Source: Polaribacter sp. HaHaR_3_91 (GTDB taxonomy: Bacteria > Bacteroidota > Bacteroidia > Flavobacteriales > Flavobacteriaceae). From it: a stretch of DNA of 64,000 nt. The stretch is from NCBI RefSeq assembly GCF_019278525.1, contig NZ_CP058986.1:1240001-1304000 (forward strand), given 5' to 3'. The translations under genes and the position numbers were made by a program. Under the pieces are notes generated by a model. It was not told the origin of the DNA. It saw only the letters and a program-made list of their open reading frames with translations, and ran no database searches. Positions 54,162 to 63,900 of this stretch are shown here, piece by piece; the stretch's first letter is position 1, and each line of letters begins with the position of its first letter.

Positions 54162-55919
54162 ATGTGTAGACCTTTTAGAGCATTTTTTTTAGTTACTATT
54201 TTACTGTTGCTATTTTCTTGTGATCAATTATCTAAAGAAAAAAAAGATTTTACAACGCTTTTCGAAAAGTCTAACGGAACAGAAACGCCAGAATACAAAG
54301 ACATCATTTCATATTACAAAGGTTTAGCTGAAGCGCATTCTTCTATATCTTTATTTTCATTCGGACAAACAGATTCCGGAGAACCTTTGCACCTCGTTGT
54401 TTATAATAGAGAAGGAGTTTTTAATGTGGATGAAATTAAAAAATCATCCAAAAATAGAATTCTCATCAACAACGGAATTCATCCCGGAGAATCCGACGGA
54501 ATTGATGCATCCATGTTGTTGCTTAGAGATATTGTAGAAAATGATTCTTTAATAGAAAAATATAAAAACACTGTAATTTGTGTGATTCCTGTGTATAATG
54601 TTGGCGGTTCTTTAAATAGAAATTCGCACACAAGAGCAAATCAAAAGGGACCTATAGAATATGGTTTTAGAGGGAATGCAAGAAATTATGATTTAAATAG
54701 AGATTTTATAAAACAAGACTCTAGAAATTCAGCAGCTTTTGCAGCAGTATTTCATACTGTAAATCCAGATGTTTTTATAGATAATCACGTAAGTAATGGA
54801 GCTGATTATCAATATGCAATTACACATTTATTTACACAACACAATAAACTAGGAGGAAAGCTAGGTGACTTTTTAGAAACCAAAATGCGTCCGAGTATAG
54901 AGAATTCACTAGAGCAAAAAGGAATTTCAATTACACCTTATGTAAATGTTTGGGGTACTACGCCAGAAGCAGGTTTTTCTCAGTTTTTCGATTCTCCTAG
55001 ATATTCAACAGGATACACAACCTTGTTTAATACTTTAGGATTGATGGTAGAAACACACATGTTAAAACCTTATAAAGTAAGGGTAGAACAAACGTATGAA
55101 TTGTTGTTTTCTGAGTTAGATTTTACAGAAGATAATGCTGATAAAATTAAAGAATTAAGAGCGAATGCTGTAGATGAGGTATTGGCACAGAAAACCTATC
55201 CTATTACTTTTAAGGTTGATACTGAAAACCCTACAGAATTACAATTTAAAGGCTACGAAGCAGAGTATGTCGATAGCAAAGTAACTACAGGAAAACGTTT
55301 GTTTTATGATACTACAAAACCATATACAAAACCTGTGAAATATTATAATAATTTTATGGAGACTCAGTCTGTAGAAATTCCGAAAGGGTATATTTTAGAA
55401 CAAGGTTGGCATAAAGTTTTAGAGCGATTAAAAAACAATCAAATAGAATTTACACGTTTTAAAAACGATACAATAATTACTGTTGAAGTAAATCATATTG
55501 ATAAGTTTGAAACACGTAAAACGGCGTACGAAGGTCATTATTTACATTATAATACTACGGTAAAAACAGCAACTCAAGATTTTCAATTTAGAAAGGGAGA
55601 TATTTACATTCCTACAAACCAAAATGGAGTTCGGTATTTGCTAGAAACGTTGGAAGCTGCAGCAACCGATTCGTTTTTTAACTGGAATTTTTTCGACACT
55701 GTTTTACAACAAAAAGAAGGATATTCTGCTTATGTTTTTGAAGATATTGCAGCCTCTTTTTTAGCTGAAAATCCATCAATAGAAAAAGAGTTTTTAGAAA
55801 AACGGAATACAGATACTGAGTTTGCAAATAATCCAAGAGCGCAACTAGATTTTATTTACAAAAAATCACCTCATTACGAACCAGCACATTTACGTTTGCC
55901 AATTTTTAAAATATTTTAA
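54162..55919 (+). CDS. M14 family zinc carboxypeptidase lipoprotein
   Basis: A 585-residue lipoprotein (LLFSCDQ). The M14 domain has the zinc motif HPGESDG (His, Glu) at about 107-113, His in DNHVSNGADYQ, and the catalytic Glu in MVETHMLK. The C-terminal half is an accessory domain. Envelope-located. It starts 2 bp after coaD and ends 3 bp before a lactonase-family gene. Confidence 0.88.
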   Translation: MCRPFRAFFLVTILLLLFSCDQLSKEKKDFTTLFEKSNGTETPEYKDIISYYKGLAEAHSSISLFSFGQTDSGEPLHLVVYNREGVFNVDEIKKSSKNRILINNGIHPGESDGIDASMLLLRDIVENDSLIEKYKNTVICVIPVYNVGGSLNRNSHTRANQKGPIEYGFRGNARNYDLNRDFIKQDSRNSAAFAAVFHTVNPDVFIDNHVSNGADYQYAITHLFTQHNKLGGKLGDFLETKMRPSIENSLEQKGISITPYVNVWGTTPEAGFSQFFDSPRYSTGYTTLFNTLGLMVETHMLKPYKVRVEQTYELLFSELDFTEDNADKIKELRANAVDEVLAQKTYPITFKVDTENPTELQFKGYEAEYVDSKVTTGKRLFYDTTKPYTKPVKYYNNFMETQSVEIPKGYILEQGWHKVLERLKNNQIEFTRFKNDTIITVEVNHIDKFETRKTAYEGHYLHYNTTVKTATQDFQFRKGDIYIPTNQNGVRYLLETLEAAATDSFFNWNFFDTVLQQKEGYSAYVFEDIAASFLAENPSIEKEFLEKRNTDTEFANNPRAQLDFIYKKSPHYEPAHLRLPIFKIF

Positions 55920-55922
55920 ATT

Positions 55923-57035
55923 ATGAAAGCACTACCAATCGTTTTGTTATCCCTATTTTTCTTCGGATGTAAATCTGAAAAAGTTAAAACAACAACAAAC
56001 ACAGATGTCAAGACTAATTCCTTTTATGTTGGTACGTATACTAATAAAGATTCTAAAGGAATTTATAAATACCAACTTTCTGAAAAAGGAGAATTACAAA
56101 AAATAGGCTTGGTTGCAGAAACGATAAATCCTACTTTTTTAACAAAATCTAACGATGATAAAACTCTTTTTGCAGTGGAAGAAACCAATGTAAACGGAAC
56201 AGGTTTTATAAAATCTTATAAAATTGAAAGCGATTCTTTACTATTGATAAGTAACGAAAAATCTGGTGGAGCAGGTCCTTGTTTTGTTGCTATAAATGAT
56301 GATGATTATTTGGTTACGGCAAATTACGGTGGCGGAAGTGTTGGTTTGTTAAAAGCAGATGCTTCTGGTAAATTGTCAGAATTATTAAATGTGCAACAAC
56401 ATATTGGTAAAGGAACAACAGATAGACAAAAAGGTCCTCATGCACATTCTGCTTGGTTTCATCCAGCAAAAAAAGAAGTTATTTCTGTAGATTTAGGAAC
56501 CAATGAATTGTTTTTTTCTAAGATTGATGAAGATAAACTTGTTTATACAAAGCAAAAGTCTTTAAAAATGGCAAAAGGAGCAGGCCCAAGACATGTAACG
56601 TTTAATCCAAATAATAAATGGATTTATGTTTTAAATGAATTGGACAATACGGTTTCTTTGGTAAAAGAAAAAGAGGAAGCATATTTTGTAGATTTTACAA
56701 TTTCTACCTTGCCAAAAGAGTTTACGGAGTTTAGCAAAGCAGCAGATATTCATATTTCTAAAGACGGAAAGTTTTTGTATGCTTCCAATCGCGGACATGA
56801 ATCTATTGTAATTTATGAAGTAAATGCTGAAGATGGAACGTTAACGATAATTGGTTACGAACCTGTTTTAGGAAAAAATCCTCGTAATTTTTCATTGTCT
56901 CCAGATGAACAGTTTTTATTAGTTGCAAATCAAGATACTGATAATATAGTTTCTTTTAAAAGAGATATTGCTACGGGCAAGTTAACTTTTGTAAGTGAGA
57001 TTACTGCTCCAATGCCAGTTTGTATTTTATTTTAG
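55923..57035 (+). CDS. Lactonase family beta-propeller lipoprotein
   Basis: A 370-residue seven-bladed propeller of the 6-phosphogluconolactonase/Lactonase family (PF10282): VGTYTNKDSKGIYKY at the start, GPHAHSAWFHPAKK and GAGPRHVTFNPNNKWIYVLN are typical. A lipoprotein signal (FFGCKS) places it outside the cytoplasm, so a role in the pentose phosphate pathway is doubtful. It closes the coaD operon. Confidence 0.82.
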   Translation: MKALPIVLLSLFFFGCKSEKVKTTTNTDVKTNSFYVGTYTNKDSKGIYKYQLSEKGELQKIGLVAETINPTFLTKSNDDKTLFAVEETNVNGTGFIKSYKIESDSLLLISNEKSGGAGPCFVAINDDDYLVTANYGGGSVGLLKADASGKLSELLNVQQHIGKGTTDRQKGPHAHSAWFHPAKKEVISVDLGTNELFFSKIDEDKLVYTKQKSLKMAKGAGPRHVTFNPNNKWIYVLNELDNTVSLVKEKEEAYFVDFTISTLPKEFTEFSKAADIHISKDGKFLYASNRGHESIVIYEVNAEDGTLTIIGYEPVLGKNPRNFSLSPDEQFLLVANQDTDNIVSFKRDIATGKLTFVSEITAPMPVCILF

Positions 57036-57111
57036 CTTGTAGTAGTTACAATTCAGTTAATGCATTTTCTGACTGATTTTGTCAAAGACTTTTTAGTGTG
57101 GTAAAAATCCT

Positions 57112-57130
57112 TCGATAAGCTCAGGAGTAC
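57112..57130. repeat. Fragment of a dispersed repeat
   Basis: CTTCGATAAGCTCAGGAG resembles the end of a dispersed palindrome common in Flavobacteriaceae. It lies 29 bp before the tandem array. A weak call based on familiarity. Confidence 0.35.
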
Positions 57131-57158
57131 ATTGTGAATTTAAATTCAGATACATTAT

Positions 57159-58575
57159 AACATACAACTTATATTTACTATGTGTCATTTTTTCAAGAGT
57201 TATCGGATTATACGCAATGCTAGTGCGAGCGTCTCGCTCGTACTTTCTGATTTCTATTTACAAAAAAAATATATAGATTGTTATCCGAGAATTATTGTCG
57301 ATTGCACGAGCGTGGCGCTCGCGTTAGCGGATATTTATATATGACATGTACAATTAAAATGGTTTTAATTTTAGAACATACAACTTATGTTTACTATGTG
57401 TCAATTTTTTCAAGAGTTATCGGATTATACGCAATGCTAGTGCGAGCGTCTCGCTCGTACTTTCTGATTTCTATTTACAAAAAAAAAATATATAGATTGT
57501 TATCCGAGAATTATTGTCGATTGCACGAGCGTGGCGCTCGCGTTAGCGGATATTTATATATGAGATGTACAATTAAAATGGTTTTAATTTTATAACATAC
57601 AACTTATGTTTACTATGTGTCAATTTTTTCAAGAGTTATCGGATTATACGCAATGCTAGTGCGAGCGTCTCGCTCGTACTTTCTGATTTCTATTTACAAA
57701 AAAAATATATAGATTGTTATCCGAGAATTATTGTCGATTGCACGAGCGTGACGCTCGCGTTAGCGGATATTTATATATGACATGTACAATTAAAATGGTT
57801 TTAATTTTATAACATAAAAGCTATGTTTACTATGTGTCAATTTTTTCAAGAGTTATCGGATTATACTCAATGCTAGTGCGAGCTTCTCGCTCGTACTTTC
57901 TGATTTCTATTTACAAAAAAAAATATATAGATTGTTATCCGAGAATTATTGTCGATTGCACGAGCGTAACGCTCGCGTTAGCGGATATTTATATATGACA
58001 TGTACAATTAAAATGGTTTTAATTTTATAACATACAACTTATGTTTACTATGTGTCAATTTTTTCAAGAGTTATCGGATTATACTCAATGCTAGTGCGAG
58101 CTTCTCGCTCGTACTTTCTGATTTCTATTTACAAAAAAAAATATATAGATTGTTATCCGAGAATTATTGTCGATTGCACGAGCGTGACGCTCGCGTTAGC
58201 GGATATTTATATATGACATGTACAATTAAAATGGTTTTAATTTTATAACATACAACTTATGTTTACTATGTGTCAATTTTTTCAAGAGTTATCGGATTAT
58301 ACGCAATGCTAGTGCGAGGGTCTCGCTCGTACTTTCTGATTTCTATTTACAAAAAAAGCATAGATTGTTAACCGAGAATTATTGTCGATTGCACGAGTGT
58401 AACGCTCGCGTTAGCGGATATTTATATATGACATGTACAATTAAAATGGTTTTAATTTTATAACATAAAAACTATGTTTTCTATGTATTTATGTGGTCAA
58501 TTTTTTTAATCGTTATCAGTTAAAACTCAATGGAGTGCTATTGTGAGCGTCTCGCTCGTACTTTGTCATGTATAC
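57159..58575. repeat. Tandem array of seven ~217-bp units, each with two inverted REP-like hairpins
   Basis: Units begin with AACATA at 57159, 57375, 57594, 57811, 58029, 58247 and 58462. Lengths are 216, 219, 217, 218, 218 and 215 bp; the seventh is partial and diverged. Each complete unit has a left 25-nt module (first at 57219-57243) and a right module (57304-57328) that is its inverted copy at 20 or 21 of 25 positions. Each module folds as a short GC-rich hairpin (CGAGC/GCTCG or CGAGCG/CGCTCG) in otherwise AT-rich DNA. Changes between units fall mostly in the loops (GTCTC to TTCTC; TGG to TGA or TAA), which is what selection or gene conversion on structure would give. The arrangement is that of a BIME (paired inverted REPs). 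An open frame at 57278-57595 spans two units and is not a gene. Confidence 0.92.
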
Positions 58576-58708
58576 TATGTGCCTATGTGTTTAGCTTTTT
58601 TTAAGTGTTGTTAGTTCGAGTATAGTTGAGAACAATTCGATATTTAACGAAGTAGAAAATTATTTTATTCGTAACTTGTAATCTCTAAAATCAATTTTAA
58701 AATAACAC
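58576..58708. other. Gap between the array and the next gene
   Basis: AT-rich sequence after the last, degenerate repeat unit. It presumably contains the promoter of the membrane-protein gene. No clear promoter boxes, hairpin or gene are seen. Confidence 0.4.
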
Positions 58709-60397
58709 ATGCTTTTAATTTTAATTAATTGGATTTATATTTTTATATCCTCCTTAAGCTTTGGTTTTTTATTAAAAAAACTATTTAAAATTGACAATCA
58801 TAATTTTACCATCCACCATATTTTAGGATTATTCTCTATCACGCTATTTAGCTGGTCGTATGCTTTTTTCTTTCCTTTAGATATTGTTTTTTATGCAATA
58901 ATGAATTGTATAAACATTGCAGGTATGTTTTATTTTAAAAGAGAATTTAAAATGCAATTGAACCAATGTAAGATAAGTTGGTTGTCATTTAGTAAAACAT
59001 ACAAATTTGGGTTCCTTTTTATTTTTATCATTGCTTTGGCAATGTCTTCGGTTACACCTTCTATTTTTGATAATGAAAGTTATTATATACAAACCATTAA
59101 ATGGTTAAATGAATATGGTTTTGCAAAAGGATTGGGTAATTTACATATCTTTTTTGCCCAAACATCTAGTTGGCATATTTTACAAGCAGCGTTTACTTTT
59201 CCGTTTTTAGAAACGAATTTTAACGATTTGAATGGTTTCTTTTTAATCGTCTTTTCTTTTTACTGTTTTCAGCAGTTGTGTCAATTTAAGTCAACCAAAA
59301 AAATACATCAATTATATATAGGAAGTGTGTTGATTGGTTTGCCTTTTATAATATTTTTTATCAACGCACCATCGCCAGATTTACCGGTGTTTTTAATCAG
59401 TCAGTTGTTGTTTTTTCTTTTTATAAAATATTTTAATAAGATTGATTACTCTAATTTTATTCTCATTCTATTACTCACAATTTTCTTGTGTGTTATTAAA
59501 ATCACTACGTGTGTATTGGTTTTATTACCATTAATTTTATTTGTAAAACATTATAAAGTACTGAAAAATAATTTAGTGAAACCAATTGTGTTCTCACTTT
59601 TTGTAGTTGGATTGTTTTTAATGAAAAACGTTGTTCTAACGGGCTACTTGTTATATCCGTTACAAATTTTAGATGTTCTAGATGTAGATTGGAAAGTACC
59701 CACAGAGCTTATTCAATTGTTTAAAGTGGGTACGTATAATGCTGCTTTTGATTATCAAGATTTAAACAGTCTTTCTACTTATCAGTTATTTATTGCGTGG
59801 ATAACCTCGTTTAAATTCAATGGAATTATCAATATCATATTTGTGGTTTTATTGGTGTCTTTTCCTTTTTTATGGTATTTAAAAAGCAAAGAAAAATCAG
59901 TTTTTATTTTGTATTTAATTGGTGTTTTAAACTTTGTATTGGCTTGGGTTTTCTCTCCACAATATCGATTCTTCTTTTTTTATATGTTATTCTTTGCCAT
60001 GCAAATTTGTGTTTGGTTTTTTAGAAAAGAAAAAATAATCATGCTGTTTACCTACTTGAGTTTGTTGCTAAGTTTGGTTCCTTTTTTAACCGAATTAAAA
60101 TTGAGTAATTATACTACCATTAAAAAAACGAATATCAAAACAAGTCTGTTAAAACCAAAAAACATTTTACAACCAAATGTAAATTCTAGCATGAGTGCCG
60201 ACTTTGAGCAACATATAGAAAACGGATTTCATTACAATTCACCTACAAAAGAAAGTTACTTTTGGACGGTAGGAGATATTCCTTTACCTGCGGTTAATGT
60301 GAAACAAATTTCTTTTATAAAAGAGCACTATAAAATTGTTCCTAGTTTAAGAACAGGGAATTTTGAAGATGGTTTTAAGAGTGTTGATAGTGAGTAG
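58709..60397 (+). CDS. LIC_10190-type polytopic membrane protein
   Basis: A 562-residue protein with at least ten hydrophobic helices over the first ~450 residues, then a soluble tail. The segment FDNESYYIQTIKWLNEYGF, then AKGLGNLHIFFAQTSSWHIL, resembles the LIC_10190 membrane family, itself similar to GT-C glycosyltransferases (a loop with acidic residues after the first helices). It may act in surface polysaccharide synthesis, but the role is not known. It sits alone between the repeat array and the Nudix gene. Confidence 0.6.
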   Translation: MLLILINWIYIFISSLSFGFLLKKLFKIDNHNFTIHHILGLFSITLFSWSYAFFFPLDIVFYAIMNCINIAGMFYFKREFKMQLNQCKISWLSFSKTYKFGFLFIFIIALAMSSVTPSIFDNESYYIQTIKWLNEYGFAKGLGNLHIFFAQTSSWHILQAAFTFPFLETNFNDLNGFFLIVFSFYCFQQLCQFKSTKKIHQLYIGSVLIGLPFIIFFINAPSPDLPVFLISQLLFFLFIKYFNKIDYSNFILILLLTIFLCVIKITTCVLVLLPLILFVKHYKVLKNNLVKPIVFSLFVVGLFLMKNVVLTGYLLYPLQILDVLDVDWKVPTELIQLFKVGTYNAAFDYQDLNSLSTYQLFIAWITSFKFNGIINIIFVVLLVSFPFLWYLKSKEKSVFILYLIGVLNFVLAWVFSPQYRFFFFYMLFFAMQICVWFFRKEKIIMLFTYLSLLLSLVPFLTELKLSNYTTIKKTNIKTSLLKPKNILQPNVNSSMSADFEQHIENGFHYNSPTKESYFWTVGDIPLPAVNVKQISFIKEHYKIVPSLRTGNFEDGFKSVDSE

Positions 60398-60559
60398 GTA
60401 GAAAATTCTGAAGATTAGAATCTGTTATGTTTTTAAAGAGAAATATAGATACGTTAAGATTTGTTTTAAGCAGATTTAGGTGAGGTTTAACTTGGTTTTA
60501 AATACTTAAAAGTTTAATTTCGTTAAAAGTTGGTCTTGAAATTGTAATAAAGAAATTAA

Positions 60560-60958
60560 ATGAAAAAAATAGAAGTTGTAGCTGCTATAATATATTTTAA
60601 AAATGAAATTTTTTGTGTTCAAAGACCAAAAAATAAACTAAGTTATATCTCAGAAAAATTTGAATTTCCTGGTGGAAAAATCGAAAAAGGAGAGTCAAAG
60701 GAAGAAGCACTACGAAGAGAACTTATTGAGGAATTAAATTTTATTCCGAATAAAATAGATGACCTATTTATAACTGTTGTTCATGAATATCCTGATTTTG
60801 AATTAACAATGCACAGTTTTAAATGTTATTCAGAGATTAAAGAGATTAAACTGAATGAACATATTTCTTCTGAATGGTTAGCTATAAAAGATATAGATAA
60901 ACTAGATTGGGCTGAAGCAGATATTCCTATAGTTAATAAGTTAATTAAGGATGAATAA
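60560..60958 (+). CDS. Nudix hydrolase (MutT-like)
   Basis: A 132-residue protein with a complete Nudix box, GGKIEKGESKEEALRRELIE followed by ELNF, at about 38-60 (consensus GX5EX7REUXEEXGU). The sequence resembles (deoxy)nucleoside triphosphate pyrophosphohydrolases of the MutT group. Its stop codon overlaps the start of the PLD/helicase gene by 8 bp (60951-60958), so the two are translationally coupled and probably work together. Confidence 0.88.
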   Translation: MKKIEVVAAIIYFKNEIFCVQRPKNKLSYISEKFEFPGGKIEKGESKEEALRRELIEELNFIPNKIDDLFITVVHEYPDFELTMHSFKCYSEIKEIKLNEHISSEWLAIKDIDKLDWAEADIPIVNKLIKDE

Positions 60959-63900
60959 AATCTTTGATGATAGTTTTAAAAATAGTTTACTTACAGGATT
61001 TATTGATAAATCATTAGATTCTGAGGCTCTTTATCAACCAGAGTTACTTGTAAATAGAAAAATTCCAAGGAAAAAAGTTCTATCAACAATTATAAAAGAA
61101 CTAGAAAAGTGTGAAAGTTTTTATATTTCTGTAGCATTTGTTACTACAAGCGGTGTTGCAGCGTTAATAAATACTTTTAAAACACTTGACGATAAAGGTG
61201 TCAAAGGGAAAGTACTTGTCTCTCAATACTTAAACTTTACACAACCCGAGGCTTTAAAAAGGCTTTCTCAGTTTAATAATATAGAATTAAAAATAGTAAC
61301 TAAAGAAAATTCACACTCTAAAGGTTATATTTTTAAACATGCTGGTTATTATAATTTAGTTATTGGAAGTAGTAATTTAACTTCTTCGGCATTATCTACC
61401 AATAAAGAATGGAATATGAAAGTTTCTGCAAGAAACTCAAGTTCTATAGTAGATAAAGTAATCACCGAATTTCAAGACGATTTTAGAACCGGAGAAATTG
61501 TTAATGAAGCTTATATAGAAAGGTATGAAGCTATTTATAAAAAGCAATTTCTAGTTTATAAAAAAAATGAAGCAGAGTTTTCTAAAGAATTTAATTTAGA
61601 AATAATTCCAAACTCAATGCAAAAAGAAGCATTAGAGAATCTAGGAAAATTACGAGAGAAAAACAATAAAGCATTAATAATATCTGCAACTGGAACAGGT
61701 AAAACATTTTTAGCTGCTTTTGATGCAAAAGCATTTAATCCGAAAAAACTATTATTTGTTGTTCACAGGTTAAATATTGCAAAAAAAGCAATGGAAACCT
61801 TTCAAACTATTTTTGGTGATAGTAAAACAATGGGATTGTACTTTGGGCAACAAAGAGAATTAGATAAGGATTTTATTTTTTCAACAGTACAAACTATTTC
61901 AAAACCAAATCATCTAGAACAATTTGAGAATGATTTTTTCGACTATATAATTATAGATGAATCACATCGTTCTGGAGCAGATTCATACGTTCGATTGATA
62001 GAATACTTTAATCCGAGGTTTCTTCTTGGGATGACTGCAACGCCTGACAGAACAGATGATAAAGATATTTACAGTCTTTTTGACCATAATATAGCATATG
62101 AAATTAGACTGAATAAAGCAATGGAAGAGAACATGCTTATTCCTTTTCATTATTATGGTGTTGCCGATTTATATGTAAATGATAAAATGCATGAAAACAG
62201 TTCAGATTTCAGGCTTTTAACAACTGACGAAAGAGTTAATAAAATTATTTCTAAAATTGAATTTTATGGTTCTGATAATGGAATAACGAGAGGTTTAATT
62301 TTTTGCTCCAAAATAGGTGAAGCAAAGGAATTATCGTATAAATTCAATCAAAAAGGATATAAAACAGTTGCTTTAGTTGGAGAGAGTACGGAAGACGAAA
62401 GAACAAAAGCTATAAAGCTATTAGAAAGTGACAATTTATCAATCAAATTAGATTACATTTTTACTGTTGATATATTTAATGAAGGAGTTGATATTCCAAA
62501 AATCAATCAAGTTATTATGATTCGCCCAACCCAATCGGCAATAATATTTATACAGCAATTAGGGCGAGGGTTAAGAAAAACAGAGAATAAATACTATTTA
62601 ACAATCATTGATTTTATAGGTAATTATAAAAACAACTATTTAATACCAATAGCTTTATATGGAGACTCTTCTTATAATAAAGACAAAATAAGAAAGCTCA
62701 TTTCAGAAGGTAGTAGTATGATTCCTGGAGAATCTACAATCAATTTTGATGAAATTACTAAAGAAAAAATATACGCCTCAATTGATTCTGCAAAGATGCA
62801 ATTGCTTACGAATTTAAAAATAGACTACAATAATTTAAAAAGTAGAATAGGACGAATTCCTATGATGATGGATTTTGTGAGAAACGATTCTAGAGACCCT
62901 TATCTATTTGTTAATCATTCAAAGTCATATTTCAATTTTTTAAATAGAGTTGAAAAGAATTTTGGTTCTTCGTTAAGTATAAAGCAAATAAAATTATTAG
63001 AATTATTCTCTAAAGAAATAAATAATTCTAAACGGATAGAAGAGTCAATTATACTTAAAGAAACAATTACATCTATCAATTATAATACAGAAAAGTTAAA
63101 AGCCAAAATTAAAAAAGAATACAACTATAGCGTTTCAGAAGAAACTATTAATTCTTGTGTTTCAAATATCAATTTTGAGTTTATAAGAGAAAAAAAAGGA
63201 GGTAAACTTGTCTCTGCAAGAGAAATTTATAGTTTAAATATTCTTAAAATTCAGAATAATGAATTCGTATTAGAAAATGAATTTAAGACTATTATAGAGG
63301 AATCGTGTTTTAAAGATTTTCTATTGGATACCATAGAATATTCTATATACAGTTTTAATAAAAATTTTGATTCGAGTAAATGGAATAGTGGATTTCATTT
63401 GTATAGAAAATATTCGAGAAAAGATGTATTTAGAGTTTTAAACTTTTCAGAAAATCCAGTTGCTCAAAATGTTGGAGGCTACTTGGTGAGTCCTGACAAT
63501 AAATATTGCCCAATATTTGTAAATTACCATAAAGAAGAAGATATATCTGAATCTACAAAATATGAGGATGAATTTGTAAATCAAAGAGAATTCGATTGGA
63601 TGTCAAAATCAAACAGAAAAATAGAGAGTAAAGATGTTCAATCTATTTTAGGTAATAATGGTAAAATACGACTTCCTCTTTTTATTAAAAAAAATAATGA
63701 CGAAGGAACTGACTTTTACTATATGGGAGATATTAATCCTCAAAAAAATAATATAGAACAAACAAGAATGAATAGTGATAGTGGCAGACAGGTTTCTGTA
63801 GTGAAAATTCGTTTTGATTTAGAAAATCCAGTGTCTGATTCTATGTATAAATATTTAGAGGAAAATCTAGATTCAAAATCGAAACAAATAGCAATTCAAA

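Noticed and set aside
57278..57595. A 105-codon open reading frame in the tandem array
   Set aside because: It is the same repeat translated twice (the segment beginning LLSENYCRLHERGARVSG recurs), has no start context, and is broken in other units.
57159..58575. CRISPR array
   Set aside because: The whole ~217-bp unit is repeated, with no short constant repeat alternating with unique spacers, and no cas genes are nearby.
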